Positions 30,236-40,237 of a DNA stretch of 64,000 nt are shown one piece after another. The notes beneath the pieces are model-generated. The model saw nothing but the letters and a program-made list of their open reading frames with translations, was not told where the DNA came from and did not search any database. The stretch's first letter is position 1; each line of letters opens with the position of its first letter. The stretch is from positions 1,736,001 through 1,800,000 of the forward strand of contig NC_071670.1 of assembly GCF_028554725.1 (NCBI RefSeq), read 5' to 3'. Source of the stretch: Zeugodacus cucurbitae. Lineage: Eukaryota > Arthropoda > Insecta > Diptera > Tephritidae. The translations under genes and the position numbers were made by a program.

Positions 30236-32033
30236 ATGTCTAAAACTTTGCGCAAGGGTGAAATTCGAGAAATTCTTGACGAGAGTGAAGATGGACTCGA
30301 TTTTGATGATGATGATGATGTGGATGATCCTAATTATAATGAAGAGTTGGTACATGCTGATTTTGATGAAGTGGTTGAGAATATATTAGAAGATATTGAA
30401 AATGAAAATATGGAATTGTGTGCAGATCCTTCGAACGATGTTCCGCCCATTTTGGCAGAGAGAGCACAACAAAAAAAATGTTACAATGACATTCTCTGGA
30501 AAAAAAAAGAATTTAGTTTTGGAAGAGCACCAATTGCGTTTTACAGGCAATACATCATTGCCCGATGATATAAAGATTATCGAAGCGCCAATTGAATATT
30601 TCTTGTACTTATTTCCAAAAGAATTGATAAAGTGTATTGCCAATGAAACAAATTTGTATGTTGTCCAAAAGGACGTTAATGATCCATTTCGTGTATCAGA
30701 AATGGATATTCAGCAATTTATTGGAGTAGTTTATATGATGTCCTTAGTACAACTTCCTAATGTACCCAGTCACTGGAGCAAAATTGGTACATCCATGATA
30801 CAAGAAGCGATGCCGCTGAAAAAATTTGAAAATTTACGACGTCGCATACACTTTAACGACAACAGCAAAAATTTGCCGTCGACTGATAAAAATATTGACA
30901 GAATGTACAAAATACGCCCGATCCTGGATGAGTTAAATAAGAATTTTGCAAAAGTGCCTCTTGAACAACATCTATGCGTCGATGAACAAATATGTTCCAC
31001 AAAAGCCCGAAACCTTTTGAAACGCTACCTGCCAAACAAGCCTCATAAATGGGGCTACAAAATATTTGTTCTCTGCGGGACAACTGGATTTGCTTACAAA
31101 ATTGAACCGGAAACTGGAAAAGAAAATATCGTTGGGGATAACGAGCCGGATTTGGGAGCCTCTTCCAATGTAGTCATGAGACTGTCACGTATGATTCCAC
31201 GAAACCAAAATTTCAAACTTTATTTCGACAATTATTTTACTTCAATTCCACTGCTCGTATACTTGGCAATTGAAGGGATATTCAGTGTGGGAACAATTCG
31301 GAGGAATAGAATTCCCAATTGTAAACTACCAAGCGAAAAAGAAATGATGAAAAAAGAGAGAGGATCTGGCATAGAGTACGTGTGTCAGGCTGAAGGAATC
31401 GACATTTCAACAGTTTCGTGGAAAGATAGTAAGATTGTAAATCTCGCATCGACTTTCCTTGGTGAAATACCAAAACGTAAAGTAAAAAGGTACGATAAAA
31501 TTCAAAAGAAGTACGTTGAAATTGATCGTCCGTCTATTGTTGGTGAATACAACGCGCATATGGGTGGTGTAGACCTTATTGATTCCATCATGGGAAGATA
31601 TAAAATAAAACTTCGAAGTAAAAGATGGCAAGTTCGAGTATTTTACCACCTATTAGATTTAGTGATGGCAAACGCTTGGCTTCTATATAAAAAAAATCGA
31701 TCCAATAACACAGAAAAGTTGTTGCCTGCGGCAGAGTTTCGCTTACAGATCGCGGAAACACTTTTAAAATACGGACAAAAAATCAACGTCAAGAACATTA
31801 GATCCCTCGAGCCACAAATACAAGCAAAAAAACGCAAAGGACCAGCGCAGCACGCCCCTCCACAAGCTTTACGACTTGATCAAGTTGGTCATTGGCCAAT
31901 ATGGACGGAAAAGAGGATAAGATGCAAGATGCCTAATTGCCAAGGAGTTACCCAAACAATGTGTGAAAAATGCGGAATTGCATTGTGCTACAACAAGCAT
32001 AATAACTGTTACCGTGCATACCATTTGACATAA
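30236..32033 (+). pseudogene. piggyBac-C transposase with one frameshift
   Basis: From ATG 30236 an acidic N-terminus (MSKTLRKGEIREILDESEDG) runs to an A9 tract at about 30500. After one extra A the reading continues in the next frame as NLVLEEHQLRFTGNT and stays open to 32033. The core carries VDEQICSTKARN, YFDNYFTSIPLL and GGVDLIDSIMGR, the three Asp motifs. The cysteine-rich domain runs RCKMPNCQGVTQTMCEKC to NNCYRAYH. A single-base error in assembly, or a real recent mutation, would explain the break; otherwise the gene looks functional. Confidence 0.88.
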
Positions 32034-32058
32034 ATTTAATTTTCCTTTTCCAGGCAAT

Positions 32059-32074
32059 GTAACATATCTGTCAC
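32059..32074. promoter_or_regulatory. piggyBac-C palindrome, right-end copy
   Basis: GTAACATATCTGTCAC lies 25 bp after the transposase stop and is identical to one copy in element E. Confidence 0.55.
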
Positions 32075-32388
32075 AAAAGATATTTTCTTAAATAAATAGT
32101 AAAAAAAAATTAAAAAATAAAATCTAAGAAAGTTGTATTTTTATTTTGACTGACGCTACCGAAAAACAAAAAAATTTTCAAAATTTGTGGCCTTGCCCGA
32201 TTAAGGGTTAAATATTTTAAAAATACATTCAAGTTTTTATAATAAGGGTATTCGTTTAAACGTGTAATGTTACCCATCGCATAAATTTATGCAAATACGC
32301 AGTGTGTTACATGAACGCACTTCAAATTCTTTGTGTAAATGCCACTTATTTATGTATTAAACAGCTGTTTGGGTGTCAAAATATTAAA

Positions 32389-32928
32389 ATGCCGAAAGTT
32401 AGCGAAAAAGCAAAATTTATTCAACTTTGCGAAAAATCACTAGTATTTGATTTGTTAATGTTGGAGCTGTTTGGAAAACATGACGGTAATTGTTTTGCGT
32501 CAATGCTACATTTTTTAAAGGCGCATATATACATAAATATATAAATGATTTCAGAAATCCAACGCAAAAAGGAAGATGAAATTATGGAAGACTTTAGCTT
32601 TGCATTGGCAGCTGCTTAATATTTTAGATATGGATCTACATTTGTTCATCATTCTGTCCCAAAATCACCCAACTTTTTAATAGATGTATTACCGCATTTG
32701 GATGAAAACAGGTTTCGAGAAATTGTGCGAGTCAGCAAAACCACATTTGATTTTATCATTGATCTGATAAAGGATGACGAAGTGTTCAATGGTCCACGTT
32801 CATGTAAACAGTTTCCTATCCAAATTCAATTGGCTGTAGTAATGTACCGACTGGGTTCATGTGGAGAAGGAGCAACAATTACTAAAATTGCTAGTTTGTT
32901 TGGTATTAGCGATGGTGGAGTAATACAG
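32389..32928 (+). pseudogene. HARBI1-like Harbinger transposase, 5' exons
   Basis: Exon 1 (32389-32485, MPKVSEKAKFIQLCEKSLVF) joins exon 2 (32555-32928) in frame. One TAA at 32617-32619 interrupts it. The protein then reads HLDENRFREIVRVSKTTFDF, QLAVVMYRLGSCGEGATITK, ASLFGISDGGVIQ, which is the HTH and entry region of the HARBI1 nuclease family. After a GTGAGC donor no further exon is found, because the DNA changes to piggyBac-derived and repeat sequence. Different lineage from the relic at 26.5 kb. Confidence 0.7.
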
Positions 32929-32945
32929 GTGAGCTATTTACATAT

Positions 32946-33007
32946 GTATTACAGATTACAGATCGCGGAAACACTTTTAATGTTAAATATTTTAAAAATA
33001 CATTCAA
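32946..33007 (+). repeat. Chimeric duplicate of piggyBac-C interior and its right flank
   Basis: TTACAGATCGCGGAAACACT and the bases after it (about 25 bp) repeat element C coding sequence at 31743-31768. It is joined after two bases to about 36 bp copying the right flank of element C (32209-32244), starting TTAAATATTTTAAAAATACA. Everything between (about 440 bp, including the terminal repeat) is missing. Confidence 0.75.
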
Positions 33008-33109
33008 GTTTTTATAATGATTTATCAATTGAAGAATTATATACGCATTTTATGTCATGTGATCCACCATATTTAATATTCAATTCACCAACGCTACACT
33101 CCCCTTGTT

Positions 33110-33880
33110 TTAACCTCGACATATTTGGTCCTTCGAGATGCGGAAATTTGCTATCAATTATATGTTAAATGTTTAAAGTTAGACATCAAGGATAGTAGAG
33201 ATTAAGTTTAATATAGTTTCAAACCTAACCGAAATCTCCTCAGATGGTACCGAGCACGCTTATTCAGATCAGAACAATTTCAGATGTTCGTGTTAGCAGG
33301 ACTTGGTACAGGGATGCACCTCCTACAGCAATTTATCGCATGCGAGTTCATAGCATTTCATTTGAGAATTTTTGTTTATTTTTTATTGTTGTTTAAAGGA
33401 AAACATACATGGTCCTTCGAGATGCGTTAATATGCTATCAATTATATGTTAAATATTTAAAAAAATAGTTATAAAGGATAATAGATAAGAGTGAATTAAG
33501 GTAGAGCAAGTCTTCGCTACATTCGAGCACTAGCTCGAACAACCCCCAGAAGAACAAGGTTGACTTGACCAAAGAGTATAAGGAACCTGGACAACGAAGA
33601 AAATGTAGAGTGAAGGGGTGGTCCAGATTCAACGTATCCACAAAGGCGGCACACGCCTACAATTAGTTATGTGCCACCTTTTTTCTCAACCTCGACATAT
33701 TTGGTCCATCGAGATGCGGAAATATGCTATCAACTATATGTTAAATGCTTAAAGATAGATGGATATAAAGGATAAGAGATAAGAATGATTCGAATCGAGA
33801 CGAGAGTAGTTGTTACGGAAAGCTTTCGCTACGTTATCCCCATGATCTGAGAGATCAGTCATCAATCCGTTCACCATCAA
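33110..33880. repeat. LTR-like repeat block, copy B (Tigger-free)
   Basis: The module order equals block A (19.85-20.5 plus 25.34-25.5 kb), including GATGGTACCGAGCACGCTTA, TTCGAGCACTAGCTCGAACA and AGTGAAGGGGTGGTCCAGAT. At 33714-33722 the sequence is uninterrupted where Tigger sits in block A. No coding capacity. Confidence 0.7.
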
Positions 33881-34260
33881 GAAAGGAAAGGAACTTGCAA
33901 TTTGAAACAATAAAAATAAAATTACTCAGACGTAACCGAGCAGCTTTCAAGCCGAAACGGTTTATCAGATTACCGCGGTAGTGGTCATCGCGGAGTGATG
34001 GTTGATGCATCCCCCTATATATATAAATAGGGTGCATCCACCTAGTACATTCGCTCCGTTCGCCAGCGACCGCCAAAGGTGCATCATGGGGAGTCCATCG
34101 AAATATGGAACTCATGGGATTGTCGCGTATTTGGTGAGGTAAGTATGGTTACCAGTGTCGAAAATGGTAGCCAATAGAATCTAATAGTGAAAAAATGTTT
34201 TGGCGCGATTGGATAAGGCATTCAAAAGTACTGTCCATTTAAATGTTGCCAATACTTGGT

Positions 34261-34400
34261 GTGTGTTAAACATAGCCAAATTGGTGACCCCGGAAACGTG
34301 TACTAAAAATATGGGAAATTATATATTGTCATTACTTCATGTTTGTTAAACATCACTATATTGGTGACCCCGGAAACGTGTACTAAGAAATATGGGCAAA
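34261..34400. repeat. 80-bp direct repeat with primer-binding-like core
   Basis: TTGGTGACCCCGGAAACGTG occurs at 34281 and 34361 within a larger repeat (TGTTAAACAT upstream, TACTAA and ATATGGG downstream). The core resembles the junction just after the 5' LTR in insect LTR retrotransposons. No gag or pol frame follows; the region 33.9-34.7 kb has no recognisable gene. Confidence 0.6.
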
Positions 34401-35094
34401 TATAAATAAAATTTAATTTTCAGAGATAATGGAAACTATTGAAGAAAAAAATTTCTAATATCATGTTCCGACAGAAAATTTGAAGTGATTAGATTACATT
34501 TAAACGCTTCACAAAACTATCCTGTTCTCACTGCCGTTGGAGATTTATAAATCAGCTGTTTTTGACTCATATACGTTCAGCTTCAAATCACTTCGGTGAA
34601 GTGATTATGAAGTGTATGGAGAAATCATGTTAAATCAAGCGGTTTAGTGAGTTAAACGTCTCAACAGCCTAAACCTCGTTATTTCGACATAAACCATTAA
34701 ATGAATGACTTTTATTTAACCCTCTAGTGCATATGCCTGCCTACAGACGGGGTGTTTTCAAAATCAGATATAAAATATTTCTTTTAATATTAAAATTCGG
34801 ATTTTTTTTCAAAAGAACGCTTAAAGTTCAACTTACGTAATGGTTTTTTCAGATTGGCAATACTACTTCTAGTTTTGACGTACTGTCAATTTGAAGTGAC
34901 AGATTAGCACTTTCCCGCCAATTTAATTATTTTTGCAATCAACACAATTTTCTGAACAACAAGAAATATAAATTCTTGTGTCGTTTCAAGTTGAAAAAAA
35001 TACTTACGGGTGTGGAATTTTGTGCTCTTTATGATAGTGTTCGATTTATAATAAAAAAACTAATAGCAGGTGAGTAAATTCGAAAATATTGAAC

Positions 35095-35110
35095 TCCGCC
35101 TTGAGGCGGA
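35095..35110. promoter_or_regulatory. piggyBac-D palindrome, first-intron copy
   Basis: TCCGCCTTGAGGCGGA lies within the putative 5' UTR intron 35070-35204, just before the start codon at 35207. Confidence 0.6.
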
Positions 35111-35206
35111 CTCATGCATTGCGCTGCCTACCTTTTTCAAGTAAAATGAAATATTTGTGATACAATTGAAAATTTTTCTTATTTTATTATTGAATAATAA
35201 TCAGAT

Positions 35207-37255
35207 ATGTCGCGTTATTCTAAGACCCATATGACGGATGAAGAAATTCGACAATATTTCGAAGAGTCGCAATTGGTAACTGATACTTCCGACAATGAAT
35301 GCGATTTTGATAGTGACGATTCTGATATGGATCCAACCTACTCACTACCGGAAAATGATACGATCATTGATGCAATGCTAAACTCCTCAGAAATGATGCG
35401 AAACGCAATCGAATGCAGTTTGAATGTGACAGACTTTGAAGAAAATGCTGAAATAATTGAGCTGCCACCGATTCCTCCATTGCCTGTTTGTGACGTTACT
35501 TCTAGTGTATTCTTACCGTCGACAGTGACACGTTCTGTGCACAAAGCATTAGAATCGCAAGAAAAAATCGGAGTCCTACCAGCTGCAAGTGATTTGAGAA
35601 ACGATATGAGTGCGATAAGATCGATTCTTTGGAAGAAGAAAAAACTTCAGCTGAGTGTTGCAGATTTGGCTTTTCAAGGCCAGGACATGCCGGATTTTTT
35701 AAAATGTTTAAAAACACCTTACGACTGCTTTGCATATTTTGTGACCGAAGACTTTCTGAAGGTAATTTCTAATATATAACAGTTTATTAAATTTTTAATA
35801 AAAATTTTGCAGGCAATAGCCTTACAGATGAACTTGTATGCCAAGCAAAAAGATATATCTTCAAAGTTTTGTATCGATCACCAAGAGCTGCGTAAGTTTT
35901 TGGGAATATTGTTGTTTACGTCTGTTTATCGCTTTCCTAACAGTCGCTCATATTGGGGACAATACGGATTAGATCCGATACGTTTATCCATGACATGCAA
36001 TCGATTTGAAGAAATTAGAAACCACTTGCATTTCAATAATGATGCGTCTCGTATAGAGAAAGGTCAACCTGGTTATGACCTCTTGTATAAAATAAGGCCG
36101 CTAGTAAAACATTTCAACCAACGTTTTTCTTCAGTTCCAATGCGGCAGAGACTTTGCGTTGATGAGCAAATGTGTGCCACGAAAATGAGTGGAAACCCAG
36201 TGAGGCAATATATGCCAGCAAAACCTCACAAATGGGGAGCGAAACTATTCGTGATTTGCGATTCCTTTGGATATTCGTATTCCTTTGAAGTTTATTGTGG
36301 CGCCGGCGATAACAAAATTTTGCCAAATTGTCCAGATCTTGGTGCTGCATCCAATGTTGTAGTTAGGTTGTCACAAGTCATACCAAACAATGCCAATCAT
36401 ATTATTTACTTTGACAACTTTTATACCTCATTGGGATTGCTATTATATATGAGAAGTCGCGGAATTCACAGTTTAGGTACAGTGCGAGGAAATCGAGTAC
36501 CAAATATAAAACTTTCCACAGACGCAGAGCTGCAATCAAAAAAAGTAGCACGTGGGTATAATGAAGAATACGTGGGAAGTGTTTTTGGAGTAGACATAAG
36601 CAGCGTTTTGTGGTACGACACAAGAGCAGTTCGTCTGTTATCCACCTACGTAGGAACAGATGCAATTGTACATAATGAAAGTTCATATTCCTTAAAGGCA
36701 AATCGTTGGGATCGAAAATTGAAACAAAATGTTGAGGTGGATTGTCCAGCTATTGTGAAAGAATACAACCAGCATATGGGTGGTGTGGATTTGGTTGACG
36801 GATTGATTGGTCGATACCACATAAAAATGAAAACCAGAAAATGGACAAATAAATTATTTTACCACATGCTGGACGTGAGTATGGTGAATGCATATTGTCT
36901 TTATAACCGACTAAATAAGGACGTCCTAAAGTGTAAACTTCCTGACTTCAGATCAGAAGTGGCAGAAACACTTTGTTTGATTGGTTCGACAAAACCTGTA
37001 AAACGTGGTCGTCCATCGTCTTTAACACCTCCACCAAAAGCTAAAAAGACGTATCACCTATCAGAAAATATAAGATACGATCAAATAGGACACTGGTGTA
37101 AGTTTTTGGACCGCTCAGGCAAAAAAATGTGCAAATTTCGTGGATGCAAATCAGAAACTCAGGCATTTTGCATTAAATGTAAAATTAATTTATGCAATTC
37201 AACGGCAAAAGATTGTTTTTTCAAATATCACAATAAAGAAGAAATGAAAACATAA
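35207..37255 (+). CDS. piggyBac-D transposase
   Basis: Exons 35207-35761 and 35813-37255 join in frame to 665 residues across a 51-bp intron. A leader exon likely ends at 35069 (AG/GTGAGT), with acceptor at 35204, directly before the ATG. The acidic N-terminus (MTDEEIRQYFEESQ) precedes the catalytic core with VDEQMCATKMSG, YFDNFYTSLGLL and GGVDLVDGLIGR. A basic linker and the cysteine-rich domain (MCKFRGCKSETQAFCIKCKI) close it. No disabling change seen, so it may be active. Confidence 0.9.
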
Positions 37256-37282
37256 ATTTATATGAACATTTTAATGCATAGG

Positions 37283-37298
37283 TCCGCCTTGAGGCGGA
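37283..37298. promoter_or_regulatory. piggyBac-D palindrome, right-end copy
   Basis: Identical to the intron copy, 27 bp after the transposase stop and about 130 bp from the right end, the same offset as in element A. Confidence 0.6.
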
Positions 37299-37439
37299 TT
37301 ACCTTATTTTACCTGTAAAAGGTACACAAATTGACAAATCGAAAAACTAACATCAGATTCGTCTTCACAGACCTGAATATAGTCTAATATAAAAATCACA
37401 GTCGAAACAAAAATTCATGCATTAGAGGGTTAATTGTTG

Positions 37440-37700
37440 CTATCTCTATATTATATGTTAAATGTTTAAATTTTTAAGTAGATATGACGATTAGGCGAAT
37501 TAGAGCAGTTAAGCTATATATATTAGCTTCTATATTACACTGCTGAAGGATGCATAATCAAATGGCTGTTTGGCTACTTTTTTAACTATCGTTAGGATCG
37601 ATCAGATTTGTCAGCGCTTTATACATGGTCCTTCGAGATTTGTGAACGCGATTGAGTTATATGCTAAATGTTTAAATTTATAAGTAAATCGATATTATTC
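37440..37700. repeat. Degenerate LTR-like repeat modules
   Basis: ATATGTTAAATGTTTAAATT at about 37451 and a second, diverged unit with CATGGTCCTTCGAGATTTGT at about 37624 belong to the same dispersed family as 5.7, 20 and 33 kb. Confidence 0.5.
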
Positions 37701-37848
37701 GTTTACAGTTTTCGATTAGTAAAACAAGTCTTCACAGATCGTCAGAAAACATTCAGTGTGGGTTCATCCTAATACGACATAGTCGTGTTTTATTTCAAAT
37801 CAAATTTTGTCACTGCCAAAAAGAAAGTTCCAATTTTTCTTTAAAAAC

Positions 37849-38059
37849 GTTAAATTGAACTTTAACAGGAAAAAGGATAAATTAATATTGAACCGATGTT
37901 CAAAATATTATTTAAAACGTTAAACCGAAGTTTAACGATAAAAAGAATAGAATTTACTACTGAGCTAAAGTTCGATGGCTTGTTTCAATGTCAAACTGAA
38001 GTTTAACAAGTAATTTAATAGTAAATTGTTTATTGATAAATACAACTGACATTTTTATC
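37849..38059. repeat. ~70-bp tandem units headed by an 18-bp palindrome
   Basis: GTTAAATTGAACTTTAAC (37849), GTTAAACCGAAGTTTAAC (37919) and GTCAAACTGAAGTTTAAC (37990) recur at 70-71 bp spacing. The DNA between them is strongly diverged. Function unknown. Confidence 0.65.
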
Positions 38060-38179
38060 ATTTTAGTCAGAATACAATTTGAAACGAAACTGAACCACGG
38101 TTGTAACGGCTAGTTAAGACAGGTATAAAGGAACCATTGTCCTAGTGAAAAGTTTTAATGTGAAGTATCACGCTTCAAA

Positions 38180-38530
38180 ATGAGCGCAAATTCCCAACAA
38201 TTAAAAGCAAATACCACCGCTAACCTAATCCCAGCACCGACAGAAGGTGAGAAGAAGACGACCCAAACAAGTGTTAGCTGCTGAACCTTGTTCAGCTAAT
38301 AATTCAAGTAATAATGGAAGCAAGAAGCAAGGACTAATGGCGTCAGTTGGCCAACCAATCTCACCCGAGGCAACCCGGTAGCTTTTATGAATGCAACGCA
38401 TTGGGGACTGCCCTCTTTAGCGATACCTGACGAAATTGGATATTATCCTGACGGCATAGGTAATATCAAAGACTACAACGGACTCACCAACTATCTGGTA
38501 CAGGTATAAAAGAATATACCACACCACTTC
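38180..38530 (+). other. Short ORF and downstream frame of unknown origin
   Basis: An ATG at 38180 gives MSANSQQLKANTTANLIPAP and about 15 more residues before a stop. Further on the frame FMNATHWGLPSLAIPDEIGY is open until a GTATAA donor-like site at about 38510. I do not recognise either. They could be leader and gag remnants of the repeat family around them. 38530-39086 holds nothing recognisable. Confidence 0.25.
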
Positions 38531-39086
38531 ACATAAGCAAATAAAACTGCAATAACTTATTCAGCCCTAAAAGGGCTATCATTTGACACTTGATGATGTA
38601 CAAATTATAAATTAAATTGTGAAACTTCATGTTATCGAAGAAAAAGGAGAAGGAGTTTTCTCGTTAATATCATTTCTGACTTCGTTTTGATCCATTCGCT
38701 TAACTATATAATTATGCTATAAATTAATATATATTATTGTATAATGGAAATCTAATTAGCACTTATGTAATTAGTATAAATTTCAGTAACATGAATTACC
38801 AATAGATATATTTTTCAAGTATAATTAATTCCTCTTTCTTGTGTTTACTATAATATTGCAAATTTTGAAGATTTGAAGCTGGTAATAATGCTGTTTCAAA
38901 GCAGTGAACTACATTATACTACGATTAAGTAATTTCTTGCACTGCAATTAGATTTCTTCAGATGTTTTACAAATGTATGTTACATTTTTTCTAAACTATA
39001 TATACTGTATTATACGTTAATTCTACAACTATTGTATTTAATGACCGTACTTACGTATTTACTATTTTTACCATGCCATGAAATAT

Positions 39087-39867
39087 TTAAGCCTTTTGCT
39101 CAGCCTGATGATGTTTTAGCGCATCTAATTCATTTTGAATACACTCAAACTGATTATACAATTGCAGCAACTCTTCGTGGTTCATCTCCAAATTGATGTC
39201 TTCACCTGTGCCAGTTTTTAACTGCAACATTGCCAAGGAATTTTTTTCACGTTGCTCACAATGCGATGAGATTTCCACATTTAATTTCCATGCCACATCT
39301 TGTATCTCATTTGATTCATAGCGCTCGCAAGCCAAACTATTCATAATTGGAGTAGTTTGACGCACCCATAACCTTACAATCGCATCGATTTTCGCGTCAT
39401 CTTGCAGCTGCAGTTTTTCGCGTAATTCAGCGTGTAATCTGGTTGGTTTGATGACGAATGTCGACGTGCGTCGTAAAATGTAGGAAAAAGTTTTTATCAT
39501 GAGTAGAAAATCGGCACGTGGTACACCAACTAAGCGTTCCAATTCCTCCAAAGCATTTTCGGGCTCTATAGCATCTTCAGTTGTCACAGGTATCATTTGT
39601 CGATGCACAAAACTTAGAACGGTTGTAAAAGTATCATAAGGTAACGCATTTATAATTTTTATACCCTCCCGCGCTCTACAAAGTAAAAAATAGGTTTATA
39701 ATCCAAGATTTATAACCACATATACACACATACATATATCAACCTTATACATATCCCTACGCATCCTTTACATTCAAAGGAAAATATTACGACTACAAGT
39801 TTAGATATTTTAAAAACTCATTTATTGATAATCACCTTTCAGTTATTTTGATCCAATTGGCAGCCAT
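39087..39867 (-). CDS. COMMD10: COMM domain-containing protein 10
   Basis: COMMD10 is a subunit of the COMMD/Commander assembly, which works with CCDC22/CCDC93 in endosomal recycling. Exon 1 is complement(39836-39867), MAANWIKITE, and exon 2 is complement(39087-39675), joined by a split Arg codon; the total of 206 residues matches the family (about 200). An N-terminal helical domain (EGIKIINALPYDTFTTVLSF...) is followed by the C-terminal COMM domain: QDVAWKLNVEISS, ML(Q)LKTG, and the closing LLQLYNQFECIQNELDAL. The gene is head to head with ERGIC2. Confidence 0.9.
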
Positions 39868-40237
39868 TATTAAATTTTAAATATTAATTAAGTAATTTGT
39901 GCAGTTTTCTTAATGTACTCCAACAAAATAATTGAAGGCGTCCAAATTCTAAGCGAAAAGTCCCGTTTGTTTGTCAAAATGGTGTCCAACCGAACTATAC
40001 AGTATTGCCAACTCGTTTGCAGTTGCAACTGTGGAGATTTGACAACTAAATATAAAGGCAATTCGATAAAATAACAGATTCCGCGAGTTTAATTTATGGG
40101 CAACACTCCAACGTGGCGTTACCAACCATCGATTGTTTTTATTTTGCAGATGAAGCTTGAATGGACACATCGTCTTTATACGTATTGATAATTTTTTTTT
40201 TTAATATTGCTAATAATTAGTTAAATGTTGATCGAAT
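39868..40237. promoter_or_regulatory. Divergent promoter between COMMD10 and ERGIC2
   Basis: Only 370 bp separate the two start codons, so both genes must be driven from here. There is no obvious TATA box at a convincing distance. A CCATCGATTG motif at 40127-40136 is a weak relative of the fly DRE (TATCGATA). Both are housekeeping genes, which fits a shared TATA-less promoter. Confidence 0.55.

Larger units (their letters stand above)
29822..32207 (+). mobile_element. piggyBac element C, nearly intact
   Basis: TTAA flanks lie at 29818-29821 and 32208-32211. Ends are CCCTTAACC and the complement of CCCTTAATC. The transposase gene is whole apart from one homopolymer frameshift. Three RTRACA/TGTYAC palindromes are present. 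The element sits after the Helitron fragment, in sequence whose right flank is partly duplicated at 32972-33007. Confidence 0.9.
34720..37429 (+). mobile_element. piggyBac element D, complete
   Basis: TTAA flanks are at 34716-34719 and 37430-37433. Ends are CCCTCTAGTGCAT and the complement of CCCTCTAATGCAT. The transposase gene is open across two coding exons. A perfect palindrome TCCGCCTTGAGGCGGA is found in the first intron and downstream of the gene, with a decayed version near the left end (34736-34751). Confidence 0.92.

Noticed and set aside
32698..33168. 156-residue frame read as one gene
   Set aside because: Only the first part (to 32928) is Harbinger; the rest reads past a donor into piggyBac-derived and repeat DNA.
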